A stretch of DNA of 64,000 nucleotides, from NCBI GenBank assembly GCA_026545765.1, contig JAIFAC010000106.1:62001-126000 (forward strand). The letters are read 5' to 3'. The notes below the pieces were generated by a model. It did no database searches. It saw nothing but the letters and a program-made list of their open reading frames with translations, and was not told the origin of the DNA. The position numbers and the translations under genes were made by a program. The DNA is from Plantago major (taxonomy: Eukaryota > Streptophyta > Magnoliopsida > Lamiales > Plantaginaceae). Of the stretch, positions 34,847 through 45,173 are shown in pieces. The stretch's first letter is position 1. Each line of letters begins with the position of its first letter.

Positions 34847-37800
34847 GGCACCCAAGAAGATGACCACCAAGAACCCTAAGGCAACATCCTCCGCCTTCCA
34901 CGAAAAGCAAGGAGGAAAGGAACTTAAGGTGTGAATAAACGCCTTCTAGGAAAGTTTACCCCATCGGACCGAACCCTAAACACAAATGAATTGGGAGCCT
35001 TTCTAGTAAAGAGATATGAACCAAAGCTATATCTTCAAAACGAGAAAGGAAACTGATATTGGGAATGCTGAAGAATTCCCATATCTACAAGCTTCTATCT
35101 GCTGCACCCAGAGGACTATCCACACTGGATGTACTGGAGTTCTATAACAACTCCAAAATCTTCACAAAAGTTGTGAATGATGAAGAAGAAAATACATGCG
35201 CATCAAGTCCAAGGACAAGATATTGTTCTAGATCGCAAGACTTTCGCAAGATATTCATTGAAAATCGAGGAACATTTGAAGACATCAACATCAAGGACGC
35301 CCATGATTCAAGGCCAAAGAGCTATTTGAAGCAATCCAGCTTAGAAAATGCAAAAGGTTGCCCAGAGACTTTAATCAAGGCCATCGACCAGTCATCTCCG
35401 TAAACACCGAGTACTTTAGATCTTATTCGTTCGCTTTTGATGGCAACAAAGGTGGAGTAGACCAGATAAGCATGGAGAGATGGATGATGATGCATCTTCC
35501 TAACAAGAAGCATGAAGGCGTGAAACCCACTTCAATTGGGGAAGTACTTCAACAAATTTCTTGGAAACATTGAGGAATTTGAGCCCAAAATCATCAATGG
35601 TTTTGCCGAGCCAAAGGCCAATATGCACTTTGGTCTCGTGGATCTGCTACATTCGAAACAATGGGAATCACTCGAGAGAGACAGAAATCCCACCAACTCC
35701 CTTTTCGTACACGCTTTGAAGAAAAGGAGAAACTTGTCACGAGAACGCACTCGTAAAGGCGAAGAAGAAGAAAGACAAGAAGGTGAGGAGGTCTCTGAGC
35801 AAGCCAAAGCTAAACCTCCAATTGCCAAGAGAAAGGGGACTCATAGCAAAAGAGCCTCCAAGTCCCTAATCATACAAGAGGCACAACCTTCTGGAGACAA
35901 GGTCTCAGAAGATGTTGGACGCTCAGAAAGGCAAATCCAGAATGCCCCAAGAGTCCTGAACCAGAATGCTCCAGAACTCTCCAGAGATAGAAATATCATA
36001 GATGGGTTTGCACCAACACAGAATAGTGATTCTGAGGATGATGAAGTACTTGCAAAAGTACTCAAAAGATTCAAGTATGAGACCCATGGAGGAGCATCAA
36101 GCTCAGCTCTTCAGAAAGACAAGAGCCCCTCTGCCCAACAGGGAGAACAAGGCCTGGGTGAGGAAGATAGAATGATGGAAGATGTTGCCATTGCTTCCAC
36201 ATTCACAATGCCAGCACATAATATTGCTAAAGAAAACCCTGTTCTTGAACAGGTTCCTCAACCTTCTGAGAAAGCTCAACTCTCAGAAAGGGATCAAACT
36301 GAGATGGAGACTCAGAATGATACTGCAGAGGAGATCAATAATGAGCACAGAGAGATTGTGGAATCACCACAAGTCCAAGAGATCAATGATAGTTTGTATC
36401 TAACATGTCAACATAATTGTATGTTAACTTGTTACTCATAAGTTGTATTTGTTACAGGCCAACTTGGAGACACACTTTCAGGGGGAAGAAAACCTGTCCA
36501 CCCCCTTGAATCAAGAAGAGGTTCCTCCAACCTCGTAATGCTAAGAAGAGCCTCTCTACAGTAGTAAAAGTTATCTCAACAAGAAATAACTAACTAAAAT
36601 TGCTCTTATGTTCTAATATTCTTAATGCCTCTTCTTAGGCTCCAATCGAGGAAGTAGTGGTGGTGGAACCAACACCCCAAAACCTAGAGATTCCGTGTCA
36701 AAAGCTTCTCGAGGAAGTATTTACTGAGCCTTCTGCTGAGAAGGTAAGTAATCTATAATAGTCTTCTTCAACGAATGCTCTGGAAAACCCACTACTAAAA
36801 TCTCTTATGTTTGTTCTTACAGCTCACCAAGAACAATTGGATGGAGAAACAACAGGTCATCTCCTCCAAAAGAAACTAAATCACGAACAAGCAAGATTCA
36901 TGAAAGGTGCGTAACCCCCAAGGTTTCTGAGGAACATGCTACTGAGCTTCCTCACTTGGAAGTAAGTTTCTACCTATCTTTTTTGTTAAAAGTTTCTAAA
37001 CATGTTTGATTTTAACTCTCAGGTTCAAGCAGAAAGAAAGGTTGATGAGGATAAAACTTCTCCTCACACCAAAGTATCTGAGGCCTCTGTGCCCAAGCAA
37101 GTAAAAATCCAAGCAGATGAGCCTAGTGTTTCTACACAGGTATGCTCAGAAAGCTCACTTCTGCACACAGATACTAACACAAGTGGTTTGAACAAAACTA
37201 ACTTGAACACTTTCTTTCAGGCTCAAAGTCTAGTGCCAGCTGATTTACTCAAGGACTTCCAGAAGGACACCTTAAAGAAACATCTCAAGTGCTTCAGACA
37301 ATGGCAGAAACTCAGAAAGGCTGACCTTTCTGAACTAGCCAGCGTAATCGACGTCCCAGAAAAGAGAGCAATTGCCCTAAATCTGGAGGATTATATCCAT
37401 GCATTGTTCCCTACAGAGTCCTACTCATTTGCCACTCTAATGCATGAAGACTTCATTCATGAAGTAGCACAAATACTTATAGCAGATTTCAAGTCTGCGG
37501 ATGCTCAAACCCAAGAGCAGATGGTTACCCATCCTGCCTTGCCCAACAAGCTCACTACTTATCCTGCTGGACAAGAAGAAGTTAATGGGAGGATGATTAC
37601 ATTCCCAAATGTGATCAACCTGGTTTCAGAAGATGACGAGGAGATGGACGAAAATGATTATCAAGAACCTCCCTCTGAGCATCCAAACCAAGAAACAAAG
37701 AACAAGAGTGATGATGATGATGATCGTAATGATGATCCCCAACCGGACAAGGCGGATTCGTAAAGCTAGCAAAGAAAGTGGATAAAAGGCTACTCCCTCA

Positions 37801-39900
37801 ATTGCTCGAAGCTCCATCATCATCACCTCCCAAGTCTCATCAAGATACCCAACAATGTCAACACAATGATGCCATAGAAGAAATTTCACCGCCGAAGTTT
37901 AGGATTGACAACTCGTAAAGGTATTGAAGAAGAGAAGAGACTCAACATTGAGACTCAAGCTCTTGTTGATGAAAAGGAAGCCAAAATCAAAAGCTCGAAG
38001 AAACTAATGCCAAAGAATTCGCACTCCTAGATGAGCAAAGAAATTTGAAGAATGCCATTGTTGTCACAAATTGAAATAGATGCAATGGATGACAATGACG
38101 ATGAAGAGCATGATGTCGAGATCGCATCGTAAAGACCTACATCTTCTCGTAGGCCAAGACACTTGATGGAAAGCGTAAGAAGATTGTCAATCTGCAAACA
38201 ATCCAAGAAAAGGATTATGATAGTGATGTCAAACCCACAACTTGATCATCAAGGTAAGACGAGAGACTTGTCACTCAAGACAAAAGAGCCCTACTTGCTC
38301 CTCATATATTCTCTCGCACTAAGTAGTTCAAGAAGTGAAGAGCACCCAAGGAACAGGTCTTTTAGAACTCGAAAGACACTAGTTGCCCAAGATACGTATG
38401 CTAAAATCCGTCCCAAGAGATGAAGCCTTTGTCAGCTTACTCAACAGAGCACCCAAAGATCGCTTCTCTCGTAAAGACCTAGGGTTGGTCTCGATGAGGA
38501 TTGTAACAATGCTAATGCAAGATTGAATGAAGCTACCATGCCGTCCCCGCAAGCCAACGCCATCCTAAGGCCGCTTGAAGAACTCAATGTAAAGGAGCAG
38601 AACTGTTAGATGTAACAACGAGTCAAGAAAGAACTTCAAGAATTAGTCAGGTGCACAACAATCTCCGTAAAACTTTGAAACTCTCTCAAGCTTATGCTAT
38701 CATGAGTCACCATTCATGACTAAGGGGAAGAAGAGATGCCTCGTAAAGGCAGAGGAAGAAAAGAAAACAATCAAATCCTCCTCCTCAAGTCAACTTGTCA
38801 TTAATGACACCACCGAGACACCCTTGTCAAGAAGTTGTTCCAGATCAACCAAATAAGGCTGAGAAGTATGGTCACTAGGGGAACCAAGTCCCTTAGAATC
38901 TCAGAAGAGAAGAAGACTTCTGAAGAAGAAGAAAAGGAAGAAGGAGAAGTAAGAGGCCAAGAAAGCTGAAAGTCTCCAATTTTGGACTACAATGATGATG
39001 AGGATGATTCTGATGAACATCCACTTCACAAGAAAAGGAGACAAGCAACTACTTCACAACCTCCTCCGCAGAAAGTTCTTAGCACCGTAACTCCTTCCGG
39101 CAACACCAAGTCTATACAAGGAACATCCACCAAGACATTTCAAGGCAGAAGAAAGGGTTAGAGGATCTCCGATGTAAGGCCACCAAATGTAAAAAGCAAA
39201 GAGGGATTTCCAGTTTGGCAGAATAAACAATGAAACACATCAAGAAAGGCCAACTGATGCCCACATTGAGTATATGAAGACTAGTAATGAAGAATCTTCA
39301 TATAGGTGCATTCTGAACAAGAGAGGGTATTGGATTCTGGAACTACAACATCTACTTGTCAATGATAAGTTTCCAACTCCCATCCTCAACCAGATCCTGA
39401 AATGGAGAGAAGGCAAGCCAGAATTGCTAAAACCTGAGCACCTTCATGCTTGGTTAAACTTTGAAGTAGAAAAGAGGAATGAAGCCAGAAAGATGGATCT
39501 TCCTTTTGCCTGTCCTTACCCAAAACCTGATGATGTACACAAGGTAAGAAAACTGGATGGTAGCTACAGCAGGAAGAACAAACTAGGTGTTTCAACCTAT
39601 GAGTCATTCTATATGACATTGGATGAATACCTAGATGATATACACTATCTGGAAGAAATATACAAGTATTTCAACCTATCTCACCGCAAGTAGACCATGC
39701 CCGGTCCGGGAAAGTACTTCTGGGTCAAACATTTTCTGCGGAAGAATCACAAGCTTGGCAAGAGTTACCATGAAATATGTGACTTATCCAGAAAGACAGA
39801 GCTCTTTGTCAAAAGGATTCTTTATGACTATGTCCAAGAATGCAGAAAAGTGGATGATCATGTCAACTGATCCAGAAAGGGGTGCTGAAGAACTTGAGGT
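34845..39900 (+). pseudogene. Extra 3' coding-like region (copy C, second subfamily)
   Basis: Starting MAPKKMTTKNPKATSS, this is the diverged counterpart of the region in copies A, B and D. The longest open pieces are 35536-36441 (301 codons, basic then Ser/Glu-rich, with SEDDEVLAKVLKRFKYETHG), 37002-37763 (253 codons; a helical domain with KHLKCFRQWQKLRKADLSEL and LEDYIHALFPTESYSFATLM, then the acidic start NLVSEDDEEMDEND) and 39274-39693 (139 codons; GYWILELQHLLVNDKFPTPI). The order, domain sequences and intron-like gaps agree with the other subfamily. The product is unknown; the charge-rich, membrane-free composition suggests a soluble protein. Several of the intervening parts are broken. 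Confidence 0.62.
36392..37220 (+). other. Intron-like gaps in the extra region (copy C)
   Basis: Five gaps of about 60-80 bp correspond in place to those of copies A and B: about 36392-36457, 36561-36638, 36744-36822, 36962-37022 and 37140-37220. Starts such as GTAAGTAATC, GTAAGTTTCT and GTATGCTCAG fit plant 5' splice sites, and ends such as TTTGTTACAG, TTCTTCTTAG, TGTTCTTACAG, TTTAACTCTCAG and TTTCTTTCAG fit 3' splice sites. The flanking segments are short, acidic and similar in style. Splicing itself is inference. Confidence 0.55.
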
Positions 39901-40287
39901 ATCTGAACCCAACTTGTGTTTCTGAAGACTTGAAGACTAGTAACATTAGAATACTCTTTTGGAGCATGGACTCTCCTTTGTTCTAATTTACTTAGTATGT
40001 TTTATTACTTTTGTAATCTTGCTGATTGTTTCTGAAATTCTCTATCTGTAAAAGTTGCATCTTACTCTGTAAACTGTACCTATCTGAAGATCATACTCTC
40101 AGATACATTTTAATAGATGACAACTTATCAGCAAAGATCACTTCTTGTGATTTGGTTGATGTTTACTTTCTGCACTTAATTCAACTAAAATTGAATACCA
40201 TTTGAAATGATTAAGTGGTGGATTGTTTTCTCTTCCAGGATTACAATTTTGTAATAGGACTTGAAAGATAGTCACGGAGGACTGATC

Positions 40288-40302
40288 AAAAAGGGGGAAA
40301 TT
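40288..40302 (+). promoter_or_regulatory. Polypurine tract before the 3' LTR (copy C)
   Basis: AAAAAGGGGGAAATT directly precedes the LTR start TGTTAGGAATATC, as in copy B. Confidence 0.8.
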
Positions 40303-41730
40303 TGTTAGGAATATCTGTTAGTATTTTGATCACTCATCACATGTTCTTATCTTAGCCAGAAAGGTGATTAAGTGCTCTTGGTTCACTTGAACATTGTAAA
40401 AGAGGAAATCACTGAGTATGATTAGTCTGGTAAATCTTGTATTAGGATTATAGGTCTCTGAGTGTAATTTTTATTTCAAGAAGACCATGAAGATCAATCG
40501 TAGCAATGGAGCTTTTCTGAAGATTAGAAGATTGAAGATTGCACAAGGTTTATGAAGACACAAAGGTTTAGTCTAACTCAGAAAGACTATGTCCTTAATC
40601 CTTTCTTGAGTATATTAACTTACTTTTGAAATATAATTCTGGACATATGACATCATGAGTATGAAACATGCAAGCCATCAGAAAGGCTCATGTATCCGTT
40701 GAGACTAAAGGACAATGAACAGTACTATGCATTAAATGCATCGGCAGAAATGCTGCAAAAAGCAGTCCTCTCTGAAAAATGAGATAGCGACTTCTGAGTA
40801 CATAGTTCAAGATATAAACGGATATAATTTGATAGAGAGCACAACGGATACAATTCAAACGCCTCTCAAATTTATCTATATATATATATATATCACACAC
40901 TTAGATGCTTGAAGAACATACCTTAGAACGCTCTATCTTGCAAACTTACCATCAAGCAAAGTATTCTCTCAAGCACTCTACTACCCTTTTGAAAGCTTTA
41001 TGTTGCTTGAAGAATCACTAGTAGTTCTAAGTTGTCCTGAACCTTAACAAGAGATTGTTATTTGTGAAAGAGTTGAACTATCAGATACCCTTTCTGAAGC
41101 TCATTCTCCAGAATGGACACCAATTACTTTGGTCAGTAAAGAGTAGACTGCCATCCACAGAACAAGTGTATTAAGTAGTCTTGTTCTATTAGGCTCTCTG
41201 AAAACATAACTGAAAAGTTATACGAGAAGCCTCTCTGACAAACCTTATAACCAACACCATCAAGGCGTGGAGTAGAGGAAGTACTTGATTTGGGAAATCA
41301 GGGAATAACTCCAAGGTTATCTGAGTAGACGAAGTACTTAGCTCTAGGAGCTGGGGTATAACTCAGGGGGAACATTTGGTTGGGAACCATTTGTTTAGGA
41401 ATCTTAGAATAAGGATTATTGTAAGGTGAACTCAATTTTCTGTTCTAGTGAATTCTAGGTCTCAGAAAGACCGAAGTGGATTAGTTGGTGGATTACGCCC
41501 CCTCCAGATACCACTACACTTGCTGTGTTATTTACCTTCTCAGATTTACATTTCAAAAGCACACACACACTTACTTATTGTTTCGCACTTACCTATCTTA
41601 AAGTCTTCCGTGACTGAATTTAAGTATCGAAACCCTGTGTTTCGAGAACCGTGTTTATCGACAAAAGTTTTAAAAGACTATTCACCCCCCCCCTCCCCAG
41701 TCTTTTACTTGGCCGTTATATGGACCAACA
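40303..41730 (+). mobile_element. 3' LTR of copy C (1,428 bp)
   Basis: The LTR begins TGTTAGGAATATC and ends CGTTATATGGACCAACA, with the TG...CA termini and the same overall plan as the copy B LTR. The TATA position is a (TA)n run (about 40876-40892), and only two units of the internal tandem repeat remain (41278-41370). It differs from the copy B LTR by many substitutions and about 260 bp of length, so the two are not a pair from one insertion. Confidence 0.88.
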
Positions 41731-41935
41731 CTCTCTTGATCTTCTCTCTACTTTTTTGATCCATATCAGGCTCCGGAAGGGGGGGGGGGTGTATTTGATA
41801 CTCTCTAAGTGGGAAAACTCTCTTCGATCTTCTCTCTACTTTCTTGTTCTCCATAAGTCAGTATATACTCTAGGCGGAACTCTCTTTGATCTTCTCTCTA
41901 CTTTCTTCATCCATAACGGGCCTCGGGGTGTGGAA
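41731..41935. repeat. Tandem repeat, three units of about 70 bp
   Basis: Three imperfect units share the core CTTGATCTTCTCTCTACTTT or close variants, starting near 41731, 41800 and 41871. They begin immediately after the copy C LTR. A G run (41779-41788) interrupts the first unit. No coding potential is seen. Confidence 0.65.
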
Positions 41936-42049
41936 AACAAATATAGCATGTGAAAATATGTTTGTTGAATAATAACTTTGTGTCATTGGTAGGTGACAAC
42001 ATAAGACCCAGGTTGATGGAAATTGGGGGGTGGGGACATAGCTCTAATA

Positions 42050-42525
42050 TGTAAAAATTATGTTTGTACAATAATAATTTTCATGTGTGTGGTGGGGTGA
42101 CGATATACCACCACGGGTTGTTGGGAAAAAACCCTATTGACCGTGTTATATACTTTTGTATTTTATTTTGGTTCGTTTCGAGGTATACAAATTTTTAAAA
42201 ATCATGTATCTGTTCCTAATTATTTAACAGGTCAGATACGGTAGGACCCCGTATAAAATATATGTTATCAACCCGTCGGGTCCTGAACGGGTTTAAGGTT
42301 GGATTCTACCCCTTTTAAAGCATATCCATCATGATGAGTCGTACTTTTAAATTTTCTATAGTTAGTATAAAAAAAGATTTAATGATATAGTATTGGATGA
42401 AGAAGGACAACCACCGACACAACGACCAACGTTGTTTACATAAGTTTGACTATTTTATTTTCTCGACTAATTTATGTTGTCATCTCTGTTTATTTATTAT
42501 TAAAAGTAAACAATACTGTGGCATC
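42050..42525 (+). repeat. Dispersed direct repeat, left copy
   Basis: This about 475-bp stretch is repeated in the same orientation at 50565-51038, with clear but diverged identity. Shared strings include TATCAACCCGTCGGGTCCT, CTTTTGTATTTT and a matching AACGTTGTTTACA. It encloses, with its partner, the small gene and the 4.5-kb CACTA element. The family is not recognised; it may be the end of a DNA transposon or a pseudogene fragment. Confidence 0.65.
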
Positions 42526-43065
42526 ATCACGGGTTGGTAGTAGTTAGTAGTAATTGGGACCTACAACCTATGTTTCATGCAATGAATTGTAAATTTAAAA
42601 TCTTCTAGACCACAACATCAATAAAGAGGAAAATTAAAGTTGCACAACTATTTCACAACTCGGATTAAGAACAATAATTTATAATTCTCTCGCACTTATA
42701 AAATCAAGAGTAAGTTTCCTAAGAAACAACCCTTACATAGAGACATAGAAACATAGTTTCTAATATTACATATTAACCACAAACCAAAACTAGTTCCTAA
42801 AACCCACCCAACCAAGGGCCAACTACTGGATCTTTACAAATGGATCCATATATTAATGATATAACTCGTTTCTTTCAGCTCAAACACCTTCATTTATTAG
42901 CTTTCAGCTCACGCAACTTTCTCTCTCTAAAATTCTCTCACTATGATTCTCCCAACCAAGGGCCAACTACGGGATCGAAAAAACCATCCGATCTACCTGA
43001 TTTTCCGATCAAAAATCAACGATCAACCTGATTCTGCAACCAAGGGCCAGCTACGGGGATAAAAA
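42526..43065 (+). promoter_or_regulatory. Upstream region of the small gene, with a threefold motif
   Basis: No gene is seen in this AT-rich stretch. A motif close to AACCAAGGGCCAACTACGGG occurs three times (about 42812, 42953 and 43029), the last just before the start codon of the small gene at 43066. Pyrimidine-rich TTTCTCTCTCTAAAATTCTC near 42920 resembles plant 5' UTR sequence. A role in expression of the gene is inference. Confidence 0.4.
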
Positions 43066-43510
43066 ATGAAGGTAAATCTCTGTTCGTAGCTAATCTGTTT
43101 ATGTCGAGAAAACCAATGTCCATCAGGTATGACATGAAAACCTTTCCCCTTTTCCTATGTGTGTTTTGTGTTGTTCGATTAGCTTGAATTGTTCTCACAC
43201 AATTCATATGCAGAATCCGGTGATTGAGGATCCGGTTGTTGTATCCGCTTTGGATGAGAGGCTGATCGAAACCGATCCGATCCAGAAACACATTCAGGAT
43301 CTGCAGAGGCTGAGGCTAGAGGAGAAACAGCAGCAGAATTACCGACGGAGAAGTGAAGATAGTCTCTTCGGTGGCTACGAAGGTGAGTATTACAGAGGAC
43401 CTGAGAAGATCACTCCGGTTGCTGCACATTTAGTTGTTGGAATGTAAATCTGTTGTTGGTTGAAATGAAACTTTTTTGATTCAGGATATGTAAGTGTGCA
43501 ATTTGGTTGA
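43066..43510 (+). CDS. Small unknown protein gene, three exons
   Basis: The preferred model has exons 43066-43071 (ATG AAG), 43214-43382 and 43485-43510, giving 66 residues. Intron 1 starts GTAAATCTCT and ends TATGCAG; intron 2 starts GTGAGTATTA and ends TTTTGATTCAG. Both fit plant splice rules and keep the frame. The protein starts MKNPVIEDPVVVSALDE and has a long charged helix (QKHIQDLQRLRLEEKQQQ). It ends SLFGGYEGYVSVQFG. If intron 2 is retained the frame stays open to 43447 and ends AAHLVVGM instead, and an in-frame ATG CAG at 43208-43213 offers another start. I do not recognise the family. The codon pattern is clean and there is no decay, unlike the transposons around it, which suggests a host gene; no membrane segment or targeting signal is evident. 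Confidence 0.55.
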
Positions 43511-43880
43511 TAATGCTTGTTGGAAAATTTGGCATTGGAGTTCTCTGAAGATAATGTCATCGTATTTGCAGAGGGATGTATTTTGGTTTAGATTCTTGTG
43601 TATGTCATGTCATCGTTTTTTATTGCTATTATTGTTCGTACAACAATATCTCATTGCTATATATGTTCGTTGTTGTTCATATATTGGGGGAAGTTTCTTA
43701 AGACAAGTATCAATTCATATTATATCTAAATTCTTAAGACAAGTTCCCAACTTAAAATGAATTAAAATTAAAAGGAAAAGGGTCAAGTTGTTAAAATAAA
43801 TTTTATTAAATATTCACTTTTATTTTTTCAATTTTTTATTTTTTTAATTATTGTTTTTAGTAGGGAGTAAGTGGAAATAA
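43511..43880. other. No gene seen; probable 3' UTR of the small gene
   Basis: AT-rich sequence following the small gene. It holds TTTTTATTGCTATTATTG- and TTTTTTATTTTTTTAATT-like tracts and a near-duplicated TTCTTAAGACAAGT string (about 43695 and 43733). The first part may be 3' UTR; no other feature is supported. Confidence 0.4.
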
Positions 43881-44113
43881 GGCTTCGTTTGGTTTGAGGG
43901 AAAATGGGGGAAAAGAAAAAAAATAGGGGAAAATAAGATTTTCCTGGAAAATGTGGGGGAAAAACAACTTTCCTTATTTAGTGGAGATATACATGTTTGA
44001 TATAGATTTTCATAAATTTTTCAAGATTTCCTCAGAACTACCAAATGGTGAAAAACAATATTTTCCCCTATTTTTTTTCTTTTCCCTCATTTTCCCTCAA
44101 AACAAATGAAGCC
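43881..44113. mobile_element. MITE (PIF/Harbinger- or Tourist-like), 233 bp
   Basis: The ends are long inverted repeats: the left begins GGCTTCGTTTGGTTTGAGGG and the right ends CCCTCAAAACAAATGAAGCC. Matching continues inward through GGAAAATGGGGGAAAAG and an AAAAAAAATAGGGGAAAAT stretch for about 60 bp. It is flanked by TAA on both sides (43878-43880 and 44114-44116), the 3-bp TWA target duplication of Tourist/Harbinger MITEs. It has no coding capacity. The close similarity of the two arms suggests a fairly recent insertion. Confidence 0.85.
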
Positions 44114-44116
44114 TAA

Positions 44117-45173
44117 AAGCAGCGGGAAAACAAAGAAAACTATGAAGGAGAAGAAAGGGGATGAAAAGGTTGAAGGGAATAAGGATGAGGATGAAATTGT
44201 CACAATATATGAAAAAGAATGAAAAATTAAATGAAAGGTTGACGTGTGTTGATAATTATAGACCTTCCTACCATCTAAATATTATTGTTCGATATATATA
44301 CGTGCTATTTTGCAAGAATATTATCCACCATCCCAAGAAACTTCAACAATAGAATTATCGATAGTTTTAGGCTAAAAGTTAAAGTAATGAAAGATTCAAA
44401 ATAAGGTGGAAAAATGTATTTATTAATTAGTGAAAAAATGTGTAATTTGTGTGTAAAATTAAGATTGATTATTATTCGTTGAGTGTGTGCTGGTAATTTT
44501 TTTTTTTTTTTTGTAATGTACGAAGTTAAAAACATGAAAAGTATGAAGTTCCGCATGATGTAGGGAGTAATTTGTAATTTTCCATATTTTATGATATTTT
44601 CCATTTAATGTAAATTTAGGATGCACACTAAAACAGAAGAAATAAAATTACACCAACGGTGTGAGGGTTATTTTGGATAAATCAAATGTAACTCATTAAG
44701 TCTATTATATAGATTAGGATGGTGAAATATTTAAATAAATGATAATCTATGACAAAGTGGTATAAATGTATACTTTTGGTGGGAATGTATGAAAAATTGG
44801 TGAAAAGATGTAACAATATGATTTTTTAATTATTTGGTTGTGGTACCTTCCTATATCAGGGTTTTTTAATTTTAGTGGCAAAATGTTTAATTTGTGTTTA
44901 AAACTGAAATAGTTTATTATTTTTGTTGTGTGTGGGGTAGCTTCCTTTTTTAATTAATGTATGAAGTTTTGTGGATGATTAAAAATGTATGCAGGCGACG
45001 GAGGTAGTAATGTTTGAAGTTCTATGATACGATTAAAAATGGCAAATGTATGAAATTATACAGAACGCATGGAGTACGATATTAGTCGTGTTCGGGAATC
45101 GTAAATAAATAGAGAGGCTCATACCCTTGCCAATCAACAACTCCAATTCCTGGTCCAAAATAGGTCCTTATAG
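44117..45173. other. AT-rich intergenic stretch with diverged short repeats
   Basis: No gene is seen. Two stretches of about 200 bp (about 44400-44600 and 44800-45010) share strings such as TGTGTAATTTGTGTGTAAAA / TGTTTAATTTGTGTTTAAAA and ATGTA(C/T)GAAGTT, so they look like diverged copies of one repeat. A T run of about 16 lies near 44500. Confidence 0.45.

Larger units (their letters stand above)
28740..41730 (+). mobile_element. Copia LTR retrotransposon, copy C, second subfamily (fossil)
   Basis: Copy C runs from the basic end of gag (28740) through protease (about 29339), a nested CACTA element (29454-30728), integrase (about 30990-31900), RT-RNase H (about 32280-33940), a TATA block (34540-34665), the extra 3' region (34845 to about 39900), and a polypurine tract (40288-40302) to its own 3' LTR (40303-41730). 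The 5' LTR, primer-binding site and most of gag are missing. It is broken throughout, with probably more than twenty breaks. Its extra region and LTR are clearly diverged from copies A, B and D, so it represents a second subfamily. Confidence 0.88.

Noticed and set aside
27052-41730. The two LTRs at 27052-28739 and 40303-41730 as the pair of one complete element
   Set aside because: They differ too much in sequence and length and belong to different subfamilies, and the internal part after the left LTR lacks a primer-binding site and gag start. They are read as the 3' LTRs of copies B and C.
43494-43760. An 88-codon hydrophobic open frame
   Set aside because: It overlaps the probable last exon and 3' UTR of the small gene, has no homology I recognise, and is T-rich by composition.
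44305-44604. A 99-codon - strand open frame
   Set aside because: Lys/Ile/Phe-rich translation of AT-rich DNA across a T run, without motif or conservation.
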